DNA from: Thiorhodococcus mannitoliphagus
Lineage (GTDB): Bacteria > Pseudomonadota > Gammaproteobacteria > Chromatiales > Chromatiaceae
NCBI RefSeq assembly: GCF_010915725.1
Contig: NZ_JAAIJR010000011.1
Span: 1-64,000, forward strand
Length of the DNA stretch: 64,000 bases
Reading direction: 5' to 3'
The notes under the pieces were generated by a model. The model made no database searches, was not told the origin of the DNA, and saw only the letters and a program-made list of their open reading frames with translations. The translations under genes and the position numbers were made by a program. Positions 36,908 to 45,072 of this stretch are shown here, piece after piece; positions within the stretch are counted from its first letter, which is position 1, and every line of letters starts with the position of its first letter.

Positions 36908-37484
36908 CGCTCCGGACGAGCACACGCGCGCCCGCGTGATCGCCGAGGCATTCGAACGCCTAGAGGAGCGCTATCCGCACCTTCCGGATCTAGTCACCCA
37001 AGGACATCTGCGCGAAACCGAGCTAAGGTTGCAGCTCCAGATCGAGCAGGTCCGTGCCGAGCTTAAAGCCGACATCGAGCAGGTCCGCGCCGACCTCACA
37101 GCAAACATCGAGCAGATCCACGCCGAGCTGAAAGCGGACATCGAGCAGGTCCGCGCTGACCTTAAAGCGGACATCGAGCAGGTCCGCGCCGACCTTAAAG
37201 CGGACATCGAGCAGGTCCGCGCCGACCTCAAAGCAGATATCGAGCAGGTCCGCGCCGACCTGAAAGCGGACATCGAGAAGGTCCGCGCCGACCTCAAAGC
37301 GGACATCGAGCAGGTCCGCGCCGACCTCAAAGCAGATATCGAGCAGGTCCGCGCCGAGCTGAAGCTCGACATCGAACGGCTGCGCGGCGATGTGGCGCGA
37401 ACGAAAGTCGACTTACTCAAATGGCTCGTGCCCCTAATGTTCGCGCAAGTAGCAGCCATTGCCGCATTGGTGAAACTCATCTGA
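36870..37484 (+). CDS. Hendecad-repeat coiled-coil protein with C-terminal membrane anchor
   Basis: A 204-residue protein. Residues 1-57 form a globular or helical head (SIALYEALANAPDEHTRARV). Eleven consecutive 11-residue units of the type IEQVRADLKAD (about 58-178) form an extended right-handed-type coiled coil. The end, LLKWLVPLMFAQVAAIAALV, is a single membrane anchor. The layout resembles DUF1640/CCDC90-like proteins. ATG 36870 is chosen, overlapping the end of the preceding broken gene, because the upstream extension lacks a better start. Repeat number probably varies between strains. Cellular role unknown. Confidence 0.75.
   Translation: MSSSIALYEALANAPDEHTRARVIAEAFERLEERYPHLPDLVTQGHLRETELRLQLQIEQVRAELKADIEQVRADLTANIEQIHAELKADIEQVRADLKADIEQVRADLKADIEQVRADLKADIEQVRADLKADIEKVRADLKADIEQVRADLKADIEQVRAELKLDIERLRGDVARTKVDLLKWLVPLMFAQVAAIAALVKLI
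37041..37403 (+). repeat. 33-bp in-frame tandem repeat (11 units)
   Basis: Eleven 33-base units each encode a hendecad. Units four to seven and nine encode identical peptides, with only synonymous differences. The high nucleotide similarity indicates recent expansion by slippage or unequal recombination, with reading frame preserved. Confidence 0.85.
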
Positions 37485-37660
37485 GCAGATCGCAGCAAGA
37501 GGCTCCATCTCGGCTTCTACGAAAAACTGCACCAAAGGCGTTTCAAGAGCATTGGGTTGGGGTGCCAGCGACGGGGACGCAAGACCGATCCGATACGGCT
37601 CAAGAGCAAAGGTAATACCTCCCCGATTCCACCAGAGTCCGACGAGGACAACCCGCCGCT

Positions 37661-37777
37661 CGCGACGACAGCGCCAAATACCGCAGCCTGCCCAACCGCG
37701 GACTCTTCGAACTCGGCCTCATCTTCGACAGCCAGGCGCGCAACCTGGTGAGGACCGACTGGCGCCCAGTGGAGTGA
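37661..37777 (+). pseudogene. Possible C-terminal remnant of a PD-(D/E)XK/AAA-type protein
   Basis: The plus frame from 37661 reads RDDSAKYRSLPNRG, LFELGLIFDSQARNL and VRTDWRPVE, then a stop at 37775-37777. The block resembles the last strands of the AAA-ATPase/DUF1703 nuclease-like family, in which a sequence similar to V-FD-EARN-V is found near the C-terminus. No start or upstream domains remain. The call is tentative. Confidence 0.35.
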
Positions 37778-37885
37778 GTCAGGCGCCGCGGGCAAGCGTT
37801 GATTCGGGATTCGCTCTTGGCCCCGTGCCGCCCCAGGCGCTTCCCGCGTATACTTCTCGGCCAATTCTCAAACGCTAGGCGCCCT

Positions 37886-38836
37886 ATGAGACTGATCCGA
37901 GGCTTGCACAATTTGCGTCCTGCGGACCGCGGCTGTGTCGCGACGATCGGCAATTTCGACGGTGTGCATCTGGGCCACAGAACGGTCTTTCAGCGGCTGA
38001 TGGCGCGGGGACAAGATATGGGGCTGCCGGCGACTGTGATCACTTTCGAGCCGCAGCCAATGGAACTGTTTGCGCCCGACGCCGCGCCAGCGCGGCTGAC
38101 ACGCCTGCGCGAGAAGCTGAGGGCAATCCGCGAGAGCGGAATCGAGCGCGTGATGGTGCTGGAGTTCAACCACAAGCTCGCGGCAATGGAGGCTCGGGGA
38201 TTCGTTCAGCGCCTCTTGATTGAGGGACTGGGAGTTCGGTTCTTGCTCGTCGGCGACGATTTCCGCTTCGGGCGCGGTCGCTCGGGAGACTTTGCGCTGC
38301 TGCAAGCCATGGGGCGCGAGGCTGCCTCTTTGGGCGCGGGCTTCGAGGTCGAGGACCTGCATACCATCACGCACGGCGAGGAGCGAATCAGCAGCACGCG
38401 CGTGCGCGATGCCTTGGCGCGGGGCGACTTGGAGCAAGCCAAGTATCTGCTAGGGCGGCCCTACACCATGGAGGGGCGTGTGGTTCATGGAGACAAGCGC
38501 GGACGCACCATCGGATTTCCCACCGCCAATATCAACCTGCACCGGCGCGTCAGCCCCGTCAGAGGCGTCTACGCGGTTCGCGTGAATGGCTTGGACGTAG
38601 CGGCCTTTCCCGGCGTGGCTAACATCGGCACACGACCGACCGTAGATGGTCTCAGCGCCAGGCTGGAAGTACACCTATTCGGCTTCGACCAGCAGATCTA
38701 CGGCAGACACCTCGAGGTGGAACTGGCCTTGAAGCTCCGCGACGAGCAGAAGTTCGACTCCTTCGAGGAATTGAAGGCGCAGATCCAGAGAGATGCCGAG
38801 GCAGCGCGGCAATATCTCGGCATTGCGGCGTCCTGA
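37886..38836 (+). CDS. ribF: Bifunctional riboflavin kinase/FAD synthetase
   Basis: RibF phosphorylates riboflavin to FMN and adenylates it to FAD. The 316-residue protein has the N-terminal nucleotidyltransferase domain with TIGNFDGVHLGH (about 20-31) and LVGDDFRFGRGRSG, the ISSTRVRDAL motif, and the C-terminal kinase domain with GRVVHGDKRGRTIGFPTANI and the FMN-loop region GVANIGTRPT. Length matches the family. The ATG at 37886 gives the standard N-terminus MRLIRGLHNL. It normally precedes ileS and lspA; here it is followed by a convergent hairpin and the FNR gene. Confidence 0.95.
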   Translation: MRLIRGLHNLRPADRGCVATIGNFDGVHLGHRTVFQRLMARGQDMGLPATVITFEPQPMELFAPDAAPARLTRLREKLRAIRESGIERVMVLEFNHKLAAMEARGFVQRLLIEGLGVRFLLVGDDFRFGRGRSGDFALLQAMGREAASLGAGFEVEDLHTITHGEERISSTRVRDALARGDLEQAKYLLGRPYTMEGRVVHGDKRGRTIGFPTANINLHRRVSPVRGVYAVRVNGLDVAAFPGVANIGTRPTVDGLSARLEVHLFGFDQQIYGRHLEVELALKLRDEQKFDSFEELKAQIQRDAEAARQYLGIAAS

Positions 38837-38860
38837 AGCAACAACGGCTCGGCGCGGAAC

Positions 38861-38883
38861 GCGGCACCGCTAAGCGGTGCCGC
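38861..38883. terminator. Bidirectional hairpin between ribF and FNR gene
   Basis: GCGGCACCGC-TAA-GCGGTGCCGC is a perfect ten-base stem with a three-base loop, midway between the two convergent stop codons (38836 and 38922). There is no T-run; a bidirectional terminator or mRNA-end stabiliser is likely. Confidence 0.75.
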
Positions 38884-38921
38884 GAGCATCGCGCCGGAGG
38901 CTGGTCGCTGGCAGCTCCGGA

Positions 38922-39824
38922 TCAATCGTAGATGAGCTCCGACCAGCGGCTGTCCTCGATCATCTGCTCCTTGACCTTAAGCCAGGCCTCTTCGGAGCCG
39001 GCCTGCTCGGCCATCACCTTGCAGAAGACCTTGGCGGCCTTGCTCAGGCCGGAGATGAAGACGTGCGTATTGGTGTCCTTGATCAGGCGCCAGGCCTCGG
39101 CGGCATGGTCGTGCAGCCCCTGCTCGAGCGCCTGGGACGAGGTCATCAGGGGACGCGAGCCGAGCGCGCGGAAGGCCTTGAAGGTCTTCTCGTCGTAGTA
39201 GTTGGCGAGGTCCGTATGCTCGTCGTTGGTGTACATGAGGTCGAGACCGCTGTGACCGCCGTAGTAGAGGCGCACCTGGCCCTTCCAGTCCCCACGGCGC
39301 TCGTAGATGTGCTGAGCGAAGGCGCGGAAGGGGGCGATGCCGGTCCCGGTGCCGATCATGAGGATGTTGGCGCGGCTGTCCAGCGGCATCCGAAAGGGGC
39401 TGAGGTAAGGGCCGGTGAGGGTGATCTGCTGGCCCGGCTTGGCGTCGCAAAGGAAGTTGGAGGCGACGCCTGGATAGCGCTCACCGCTGATCTCGTCGAC
39501 GTAGAAGCAGCGGCGGACCAGGATGTCCAGATTCACGCCCGAGCCGACCGGCACGCTGCGCGCATTGGCGATGGAATAGCGACGCAGATGGTAGGCGTTG
39601 CCGAAGTCGTGCGGCCCGGGCACCACGACGCCGATGCTCTGCCCCTCGACGTACTGGAACGCCGGGTCCATCACCTCCAGGGTGATGTGGCGGACCTCGT
39701 CCGTGCTCTCTGGGGTGACGCGCTGCGACGCCTTGATGACGGCCGGGCTGGTCTGGCCGAGGTCTGGTGGGAGGACTCCTACGGGGACGGTTGCAGAGTC
39801 GGTTGATGCAGAGACTTGGGTCAT
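38922..39824 (-). CDS. fpr: Ferredoxin-NADP(+) reductase, plant-type fold
   Basis: A 300-residue flavoenzyme that exchanges electrons between ferredoxin and NADP(H). The FAD domain shows LRRYSIAN (residues about 79-86), the NADP domain GTGTGIAPFRAFAQHIYERR near 158-178, then LYYGGHSGLDLMY, and a C-terminal Tyr-containing end (SELIYD). The sequence is closer to the plant/cyanobacterial class than to short bacterial Fpr. It lies downstream of the rnf genes on the same strand, after a 170-base gap, and may connect the shared ferredoxin pool with NADPH. A GAGGAG ribosome-binding site precedes the ATG. Confidence 0.9.
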   Translation of the reverse strand: MTQVSASTDSATVPVGVLPPDLGQTSPAVIKASQRVTPESTDEVRHITLEVMDPAFQYVEGQSIGVVVPGPHDFGNAYHLRRYSIANARSVPVGSGVNLDILVRRCFYVDEISGERYPGVASNFLCDAKPGQQITLTGPYLSPFRMPLDSRANILMIGTGTGIAPFRAFAQHIYERRGDWKGQVRLYYGGHSGLDLMYTNDEHTDLANYYDEKTFKAFRALGSRPLMTSSQALEQGLHDHAAEAWRLIKDTNTHVFISGLSKAAKVFCKVMAEQAGSEEAWLKVKEQMIEDSRWSELIYD

Positions 39825-39900
39825 CCTCTTGCTCCTCGCTCCGGCGACGCGCGGCCGCCGGGGTGTGATCTCAGTGTGATTTGAAAAGGGATCGGCGCGG

Positions 39901-39975
39901 AGGGTGGACGAGCGAGAGCGAAGTCCACCGAATGCCGCGCCATCGCTGGTGGACTGCGCTGCGCTTGTCCACCCT
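39901..39975. repeat. GTGGAC inverted-repeat element, short copy
   Basis: AGGGTGGACGAGC (39901-39913) and GCTTGTCCACCCT (39963-39975) are terminal inverted repeats with one mismatch; internal AGTCCACC and GGTGGACT form a second pairing. The element lies between the small Rnf-linked gene and the FNR gene, with a longer relative at 43284-43421. Confidence 0.75.
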
Positions 39976-39995
39976 ACGAGAGGCCAACGGGTCTA

Positions 39996-40163
39996 TCAGC
40001 GGCGCTCGCAGTGCCCGCTGCCGCAAGAGCAGCCACCGCCTTCCGGACGGTAAGGACCGAGCTGCGGATGGCTGGCGGCGAAGCGTGCGTAGATCCGCTG
40101 GACGGCCACCCAGCCGGCGAGCACGACGAAGACGACCAGAGGCGCGAGCAGGAACTTAGCCAT
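39996..40163 (-). CDS. 55-residue Cys-rich membrane peptide linked to Rnf
   Basis: The minus strand encodes a 55-residue protein. It begins MAKFLLAPLVVFVVLAGWVA (one membrane helix) and ends EGGGCSCGSGHCERR with three Cys and one His. GGGAGG lies six bases before the ATG, and the start overlaps the end of rnfA, so it is translated with the rnf operon. The layout (one membrane helix, Cys-rich tail) recalls NqrM, which is needed for metal-centre insertion in Na+-NQR, but I see no direct similarity. A role in Rnf maturation is inferred. Confidence 0.75.
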   Translation of the reverse strand: MAKFLLAPLVVFVVLAGWVAVQRIYARFAASHPQLGPYRPEGGGCSCGSGHCERR

Positions 40164-40746
40164 GCGAACCTCCCAGCCCGGCGAAGCCCATGAAGGCCAG
40201 CGACAAGAGCCCCGCGAGCATGAGGCTCATGGCCGCGCCCTGGCTCACCGAGGGCACCCGCGTCAGTGCGAGCTTCTCGCGCAGACCGGCCATCAGCATC
40301 AGCGCCAGCGTGAAGCCGACGCCGGCGCCGAGCGCATAGACGATGCTCTGGACAAAGTCGTATTCCTTGGTCGTCTGGAAGAGCGCCAGCCCCAGAATGG
40401 CGCAGTTGGTCGTGATCAGCGGCAGAAAGATGCCGAGCGACCGGAACAGGGCCGGGCTGAAGCGCTTGACGAACATCTCAACCAGCTGCACGGCCGAGGC
40501 AATGACGGCGATGTAGCAGATCAGGCGCAGGAAGAGCAGATCCAACTCGGTCAGCAGCCAGTTGATGCCGAAGGCGGCGGCGGAGCTGACCAGCATGACG
40601 AACATGGTCGCCAGCCCCATGTTCCAGGCCGTGTCCTTCTTGGCCGAGACGCCGAGGAAGGGGCAGATCCCCAGGAAGAGCGCCAGCACGAAGTTGTTGA
40701 CGATGGCGGCGTCCAGAAAGATCAGCGAAAGCGGTTCAGCGTGCAT
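40156..40746 (-). CDS. rnfA: Rnf electron transport complex subunit RnfA
   Basis: RnfA is one of two pseudo-symmetric membrane subunits that hold the buried Fe-S centre of Rnf, the ion-translocating ferredoxin:NAD+ oxidoreductase. The 196-residue protein has six membrane helices. The metal-ligand cysteines are Cys28 in FLGICPFLG and Cys115 in TTNCAILG. Its ATG lies inside the end of rnfE (11-base overlap), and it overlaps the small Cys-rich gene downstream. Confidence 0.92.
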   Translation of the reverse strand: MHAEPLSLIFLDAAIVNNFVLALFLGICPFLGVSAKKDTAWNMGLATMFVMLVSSAAAFGINWLLTELDLLFLRLICYIAVIASAVQLVEMFVKRFSPALFRSLGIFLPLITTNCAILGLALFQTTKEYDFVQSIVYALGAGVGFTLALMLMAGLREKLALTRVPSVSQGAAMSLMLAGLLSLAFMGFAGLGGSHG

Positions 40747-41398
40747 CTGCGGTCACCCCGATCGGCCCCGTCGCCTTGCGCTCCTTGCGCAGACGCAGCC
40801 AGTTGAACAAGAGGAGCCAGGCGCCGAGGACGAAGAAGCCCCCGGGCGGCAGGATCATGACGATCCAGGGCTGAAAGTCCGCGGGAAAGAGCGAGATCCC
40901 AAGGATGGTTCCGTTGCCGAGAATCTCGCGCACGGTGCCCAAGCTCAGGAGCGCCAGCGTAAATCCGGCCCCCATGCCAAGGCTGTTGACCAAGGTCGTC
41001 ATCAGCTTTTGCTTGGAGGCATAGGCCTCGGCGCGACCCAGGATGACGCAGTTGGCGACGATCAGCTGGATGAAGGCGCCCAGCGCGGCATAGAGTTCCA
41101 GGCTGATGGCCTGAATCGCATAGTCCACGATGGTCACGAAGGTCGCGATGATGACGATGTAGCTGGCGATGCGCACCTGCTTGGGGATCCAGTTGCGCAG
41201 CAGCGACACCAAGAGGCTGGAGCAGACCAGCACGAAGGTCGTCGCCAGCCCCATCGCGAGCGCGTTGACGGTGGTGCTGGTGACCGCCAGCACCGGGCAC
41301 ATCCCGAGCAGCATGACGAAGACCGGGTTCTCTTCCCAGAGTCCGCGCAGGAAGGTGTCCGGTGTCAGGCGCTCTTCGGTATTCGGCAATTCAGCCAT
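40736..41398 (-). CDS. rnfE: Rnf electron transport complex subunit RnfE
   Basis: A 220-residue six-helix membrane protein, paralogous to RnfA. Cys34 in LLGMCPVLAVT and Cys117 in IVANCVILGRAEAYASK supply the other two ligands for the membrane Fe-S centre. The C-terminus has a PPGGFFVLGAWLLLFNW helix and a short basic tail. It follows rnfG by 18 bases. Confidence 0.92.
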   Translation of the reverse strand: MAELPNTEERLTPDTFLRGLWEENPVFVMLLGMCPVLAVTSTTVNALAMGLATTFVLVCSSLLVSLLRNWIPKQVRIASYIVIIATFVTIVDYAIQAISLELYAALGAFIQLIVANCVILGRAEAYASKQKLMTTLVNSLGMGAGFTLALLSLGTVREILGNGTILGISLFPADFQPWIVMILPPGGFFVLGAWLLLFNWLRLRKERKATGPIGVTADAR

Positions 41399-41416
41399 TG
41401 GTCTCGCCTCTTTACT

Positions 41417-42103
41417 TCAGTTCTGTTGCGTCAGCACGGCCAGATCGCGCGCGATGGCCGGTACCGCTCGCTGGGCGGCGTTGTTCGCCGCGCGCCCCAT
41501 CGCCTTGGACGAGATGGTTGCGCCCGAGATGCCGTCGATCTCCCAAGACTGGGTCTTGGTGCCGTGCTTGACGGTGACGATCTCATTGGCGAGCGCGTCG
41601 CCCCCATCATTCAGGCGCGCGTCCAGCGCCTCGAAGTTCTTGAGGAACGCGGGATCGAAATCCAGCTTGTCGCCGAAGCCCGGGGTCTCGTTCGACTGCA
41701 GCACCTTGCTGGCCGTGATGCAGGCGCACTCCGGGTCGTAGGCGAACATGACATTCACCGGCCCCGCGTAGCCCAGCGCGGATCCGGTGATAGCCACCCC
41801 GACCAGCCCGCCGTCTTGATCGTAGGCGCCATAGACCAGGGCACCGTCCACGCCCTCGCCTGCCGGCGACAAGGCGCCGTCAGCGGTGATGACGAAGTCG
41901 CGCTTCCCCACGGCGCCTGGCAGCACGCGAAAGACCGCCTGTTCCGTCAGGACACGCTGGTTCTCCGCGATGATCGGCAGGGTGAACTGATAGACCAGGG
42001 CCACGAGCAGCCCGGAGATCATGGCGATACCGCCGAGTGTCCGGAGCATCGCCCAAGCGGGCGTGCGCGGCTGTGGTGTCTGGATCTGAGCTTCTAGATT
42101 CAT
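41417..42103 (-). CDS. rnfG: Rnf electron transport complex subunit RnfG (covalent FMN)
   Basis: RnfG carries an FMN bound covalently to Thr on the periplasmic side. The 228-residue protein has one N-terminal membrane helix (about residues 22-45) and the flavinylation motif DGISGATISS, with Thr196 as the attachment site. ETPGFGDKL near 139 is also conserved. I chose ATG 42103; a TTG at 42115 would add four residues, and neither has a good ribosome-binding site. FMN transfer needs ApbE, which is not in the window. Confidence 0.9.
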   Translation of the reverse strand: MNLEAQIQTPQPRTPAWAMLRTLGGIAMISGLLVALVYQFTLPIIAENQRVLTEQAVFRVLPGAVGKRDFVITADGALSPAGEGVDGALVYGAYDQDGGLVGVAITGSALGYAGPVNVMFAYDPECACITASKVLQSNETPGFGDKLDFDPAFLKNFEALDARLNDGGDALANEIVTVKHGTKTQSWEIDGISGATISSKAMGRAANNAAQRAVPAIARDLAVLTQQN

Positions 42104-42209
42104 GGCTTCAAACAAGGTGTTTCGGAGTGCGACCGCTGTAGGCGAGGCCGACGTCAGAAGGCCCAGAGCATGGCGTCGGGTTGGGCCTCAGCCCAGATGT
42201 CCCGAGCGC

Positions 42210-43256
42210 TCACCCCTGCGATTTCCTCGACGATGTCCCGTAGACGCGCGGTTGGGTCCAACTCGAGATCAAGGGGCCAACCGCGTTGCCGATCAGGATG
42301 GCGTACATCACGCCTTCCACGAGACCGCCGAACAGCCGGATGATGACCGTCAGGCTGCCGATGAAGAGCCCGTAGATGACGACGCCGCGGGCCGTCACCG
42401 GCGAGGCCACCATGTCGCTCGCCATGAACCAGGCTGCCAACATCAAGCCACCCGAGCTGAGCACGAACCAGGGGCTCGGATAGTGACTGGCGTCGGCCAG
42501 CCAAAAGGGCAGCGCCGTCAGGGCGGCCCCGGCCAGCACGCTGACGGGAATGCGCCAATCGAGCATCCGCTGCCAAGCGAGCCAAAGGCCGCAGATGAGG
42601 ATGAGCAGCGCAGAGGTCTCCCCGGCCGAGCCCGCGATCATGCCGGTGAAGGCATCGGTGAGCGGCGGCTCGATGTGCTGGAACTTCTGAATCGCCAGCG
42701 GGGTGGCGCCGCTCCAACCATCGAGCTGAAGTCCGGCAACCCAAGTGTCCACGGGGATCGGCTGCATGAAGGGCAGCGTCAGGGTCGAGGGGATCAGCTC
42801 GGCAAAGCGGCCAGGCGCAAAGGCCGGCGTCCAGGTGGTGATGGCGACGGGGAAAGCGGCCTGAACGAAGGCGCGACCGACCAGGGCCGGATTCATGACG
42901 TTGTAGCCCAGACCGCCGAACAGCGCCTTACCGAGCGCGACGCCGACGAAGGCGGCCACCGCGGCCATCCACAGCGGAAAGCCCGGCGGCAACGTCAGGC
43001 CGAGCAGCAGACCCGTGATGACGACCGACCAATCCGACACCGTGTTGCCCTTGCCGCTCAGACGCGAGAAGAACCACTCCGTCCAGATGGCCACGCCGGT
43101 GGTGGTCGCAAGCAGCAGGAGCGCACTGAGACCGAACTGATAGACGGCGAAGGCGCAGATCGGCAAGAGTGCCAACACCACGGTCCGCATGATTTTCTCG
43201 ACGGACACCACGCGCTTGAGGTGGGGTGAGGTCCGGATTTCGATGCCTTTATCCAT
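42210..43256 (-). CDS. rnfD: Rnf electron transport complex subunit RnfD (covalent FMN)
   Basis: A 348-residue membrane protein with about nine or ten helices. The flavinylation site is Thr185 in GWSGATPLA. Other conserved blocks are TGLLLGLTLPPGFPLWM and FGGLGYNVMNPALVGRAF. A 106-base gap separates it from rnfG, longer than in most rnf operons. The 207-base gap to rnfC upstream contains a dispersed repeat. Confidence 0.92.
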   Translation of the reverse strand: MDKGIEIRTSPHLKRVVSVEKIMRTVVLALLPICAFAVYQFGLSALLLLATTTGVAIWTEWFFSRLSGKGNTVSDWSVVITGLLLGLTLPPGFPLWMAAVAAFVGVALGKALFGGLGYNVMNPALVGRAFVQAAFPVAITTWTPAFAPGRFAELIPSTLTLPFMQPIPVDTWVAGLQLDGWSGATPLAIQKFQHIEPPLTDAFTGMIAGSAGETSALLILICGLWLAWQRMLDWRIPVSVLAGAALTALPFWLADASHYPSPWFVLSSGGLMLAAWFMASDMVASPVTARGVVIYGLFIGSLTVIIRLFGGLVEGVMYAILIGNAVGPLISSWTQPRVYGTSSRKSQG

Positions 43257-43283
43257 TGGGTCTTCAGTAATCAGTGGTCATTC

Positions 43284-43421
43284 GTAGGGTGGACGAGCGA
43301 GAGCGACGTCCACCGAATCCCGCTCCGGCGGTGCGTGTGCAACGCGACGCTGGAGCGTGGGAGCGAGACGATCTGCCTTTGCGCCTGCATCGGTGGACTG
43401 CGCTGCGCTTGTCCACCCTAC
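43284..43421. repeat. GTGGAC inverted-repeat element, long copy with nested insert
   Basis: GTAGGGTGGACGAGC at 43284 and GCTTGTCCACCCTAC ending 43421 are terminal inverted repeats with one mismatch. The central part has extra sequence (about 43320-43390) including CGCTGGAGCGTGGGAGCGAG, similar in type to the hairpin at 44956-44976. It sits between rnfC and rnfD inside the operon. Confidence 0.75.
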
Positions 43422-43463
43422 AAGGCTTCGCGTCCTTTGCGCCTTTGCGGTTCGATTCTCAGT

Positions 43464-44906
43464 TCAATGCTGCTTCTGCTCGTGGTGCTTCTTGGCATCG
43501 CGGTTGATCGACTTGGCGATGCGGAAGTACTGGGTCAGCGGGATGTTGGAGGGGCACACGTAAGAGCAACAGCCGCACTCGAAGCACTGGTCGAGGTGGT
43601 ACTCCTCGGTCATGGTCCCGTACTCGCGTGCCACCGCCAGCTCACCCAGCATGGATGGGTTGAGCGAGATCGGGCAGGCGTTCAAGCACTCGCCGCACTT
43701 GATGCAGGGGTAGACCTGACGTCGGACGACATCCGGGGCCTCGGGCTGGAGCGCCACCACGCCCGAGACAGACTTGGTGACTGGCACGTCGAGCGAGGAG
43801 ACGGCCATGCCCATCATGGGCCCGCCGAGGATGACCTGCCCCACAGGTCCGTTGAGACCGACCTGGTTCAGCAGGAAGCGCACGGGTGTGCCGATAGGCA
43901 CCATGAAGTTGCCCGGATTGGCGACGGCCGGACCGCTGACGGTGACCACACGCTCGATGAGCCCCTGGGTGTTCGGCAGCAGGTCGCCCATCTGCGCCAA
44001 GGTGCCGACGTTGAACACCGCCACGCCGACGTCCGCCGTCAGCCCACCGGTCGGGACCTCGAGATCCAGCAGGGCCTTGATGAGCATCTTTTCGGCGCCT
44101 TGCGGATACTTGGTCCGCACCGCCTCGGCGGTGATCGGCAGATCCTTGGGGATGCGGGCACGCAAGTGGGCAATGGCATCGAGCTTGTTGTCCTCGACGC
44201 CGATGATGGCCCGCTCGGCACGGGTGGCGCGCAGTGCGATCTTGATGCCGCGCAGGAGCGCGTCCGTCTGCTCCAGCATGATGCGGTGATCGCAGGTCAG
44301 GTAGGGCTCGCACTCGCAGCCGTTCACCACCAGGGTATGGATCACCCGACCTGCAGGGGGATGCATCTTGACGTGACTCGGGAAGGCACCGCCGCCCAGA
44401 CCGACCAGCCCGGCGTCCTGCACCGCCTGGATGATGTCCTTGCCGCTCATCGTCTCCGGCTCGCGATGCTCGCCGTAGAGCACCTCCTGGCTGGCCGCGT
44501 GGTAGACCTTGAGATAGATCGCCTGGGTCTTGGGTCCCTCTGCGGTCGGCGCCAAGCCGATGGCACGGATCACGCCAGTCGCCGGCGCGTGCATGGGCAC
44601 GGAGACGAAGTGGTCCGCCACCGCGATGGGCTCGCCGCGCACCACCTCCTGACCGACCTTGACGATGGGCACGGCGGGCCGCCCCTTGTGCTGCTGCAAG
44701 GGGATGACCAGCTCGTCCGCGAAGGGTAGACGACGGATCGGCTTATGCGCCGTTAGCTCCTTGTGCTCGACGGGATAGATCCCGTGATCGAAGGTCTTGT
44801 GGCGCTGAAAAAGACTGACAAAACCTGAATTCAACCGCTTCACAAATCCGAACCGACCCGTCTCCACGGCAAGCTTCGAATCCAACACAGCCGTCTGATG
44901 CTTCAT
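43464..44906 (-). CDS. rnfC: Rnf electron transport complex subunit RnfC
   Basis: RnfC is the peripheral NADH-oxidising subunit with FMN and two [4Fe-4S] clusters. The 480-residue protein has GLVGLGGGAFPSHVK (about 167-181) for nucleotide/FMN binding, NGCECEPYLTCD, and two cluster motifs near the C-terminus: CIKCGECLNACP and CFECGCCSYVCP. It lacks the long repetitive C-terminal extension of enterobacterial RsxC. nifJ is immediately upstream. Confidence 0.93.
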   Translation of the reverse strand: MKHQTAVLDSKLAVETGRFGFVKRLNSGFVSLFQRHKTFDHGIYPVEHKELTAHKPIRRLPFADELVIPLQQHKGRPAVPIVKVGQEVVRGEPIAVADHFVSVPMHAPATGVIRAIGLAPTAEGPKTQAIYLKVYHAASQEVLYGEHREPETMSGKDIIQAVQDAGLVGLGGGAFPSHVKMHPPAGRVIHTLVVNGCECEPYLTCDHRIMLEQTDALLRGIKIALRATRAERAIIGVEDNKLDAIAHLRARIPKDLPITAEAVRTKYPQGAEKMLIKALLDLEVPTGGLTADVGVAVFNVGTLAQMGDLLPNTQGLIERVVTVSGPAVANPGNFMVPIGTPVRFLLNQVGLNGPVGQVILGGPMMGMAVSSLDVPVTKSVSGVVALQPEAPDVVRRQVYPCIKCGECLNACPISLNPSMLGELAVAREYGTMTEEYHLDQCFECGCCSYVCPSNIPLTQYFRIAKSINRDAKKHHEQKQH

Positions 44907-44955
44907 GGTGTCACCGCCGCTCGCGCAAAAAATCTGAGACTGCTCCCTGCCCTCG

Positions 44956-45062
44956 CTCCCACGCTCCGCGTGGGAGTCTGTTCACACCGCACCGGCGGTG
45001 AGTGGCCCGCTACGCGACGTTGGCATGTCGCGACCGGCTCCCATGCAAAGCCTGGGAGCCGG
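44956..45062. repeat. Pair of hairpins between nifJ and rnfC
   Basis: CTCCCACGC-TCC-GCGTGGGAG (44956-44976) is a nine-base stem, and CCGGCTCCCA (45034-45043) pairs with TGGGAGCCGG (45053-45062) in a ten-base stem. The second begins eleven bases after the nifJ stop. They could attenuate readthrough or protect the nifJ mRNA end; they also resemble REP-type elements. Confidence 0.7.
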
Positions 45063-45072
45063 ATAGAGCCCT

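Noticed and set aside
37041-37403. Regular 33-base repeats that could be mistaken for a CRISPR array
   Set aside because: The units are directly contiguous without unique spacers and encode an in-frame hendecad peptide; no cas genes are nearby.
40002-40015. Sigma-54-like GGCAC-TGCGA-GCGC on the minus strand upstream of the FNR gene
   Set aside because: It lies inside the coding region for the CSCGSGHC peptide, the -12 half is poor (GCGC for TTGC), and the distance to the FNR start is about 180 bases.
42154-42744. Alternative minus-strand frame overlapping the rnfD 3' half
   Set aside because: RnfD is intact through its helices and flavin motif in its own frame; the alternative is Arg/His-rich without motif.
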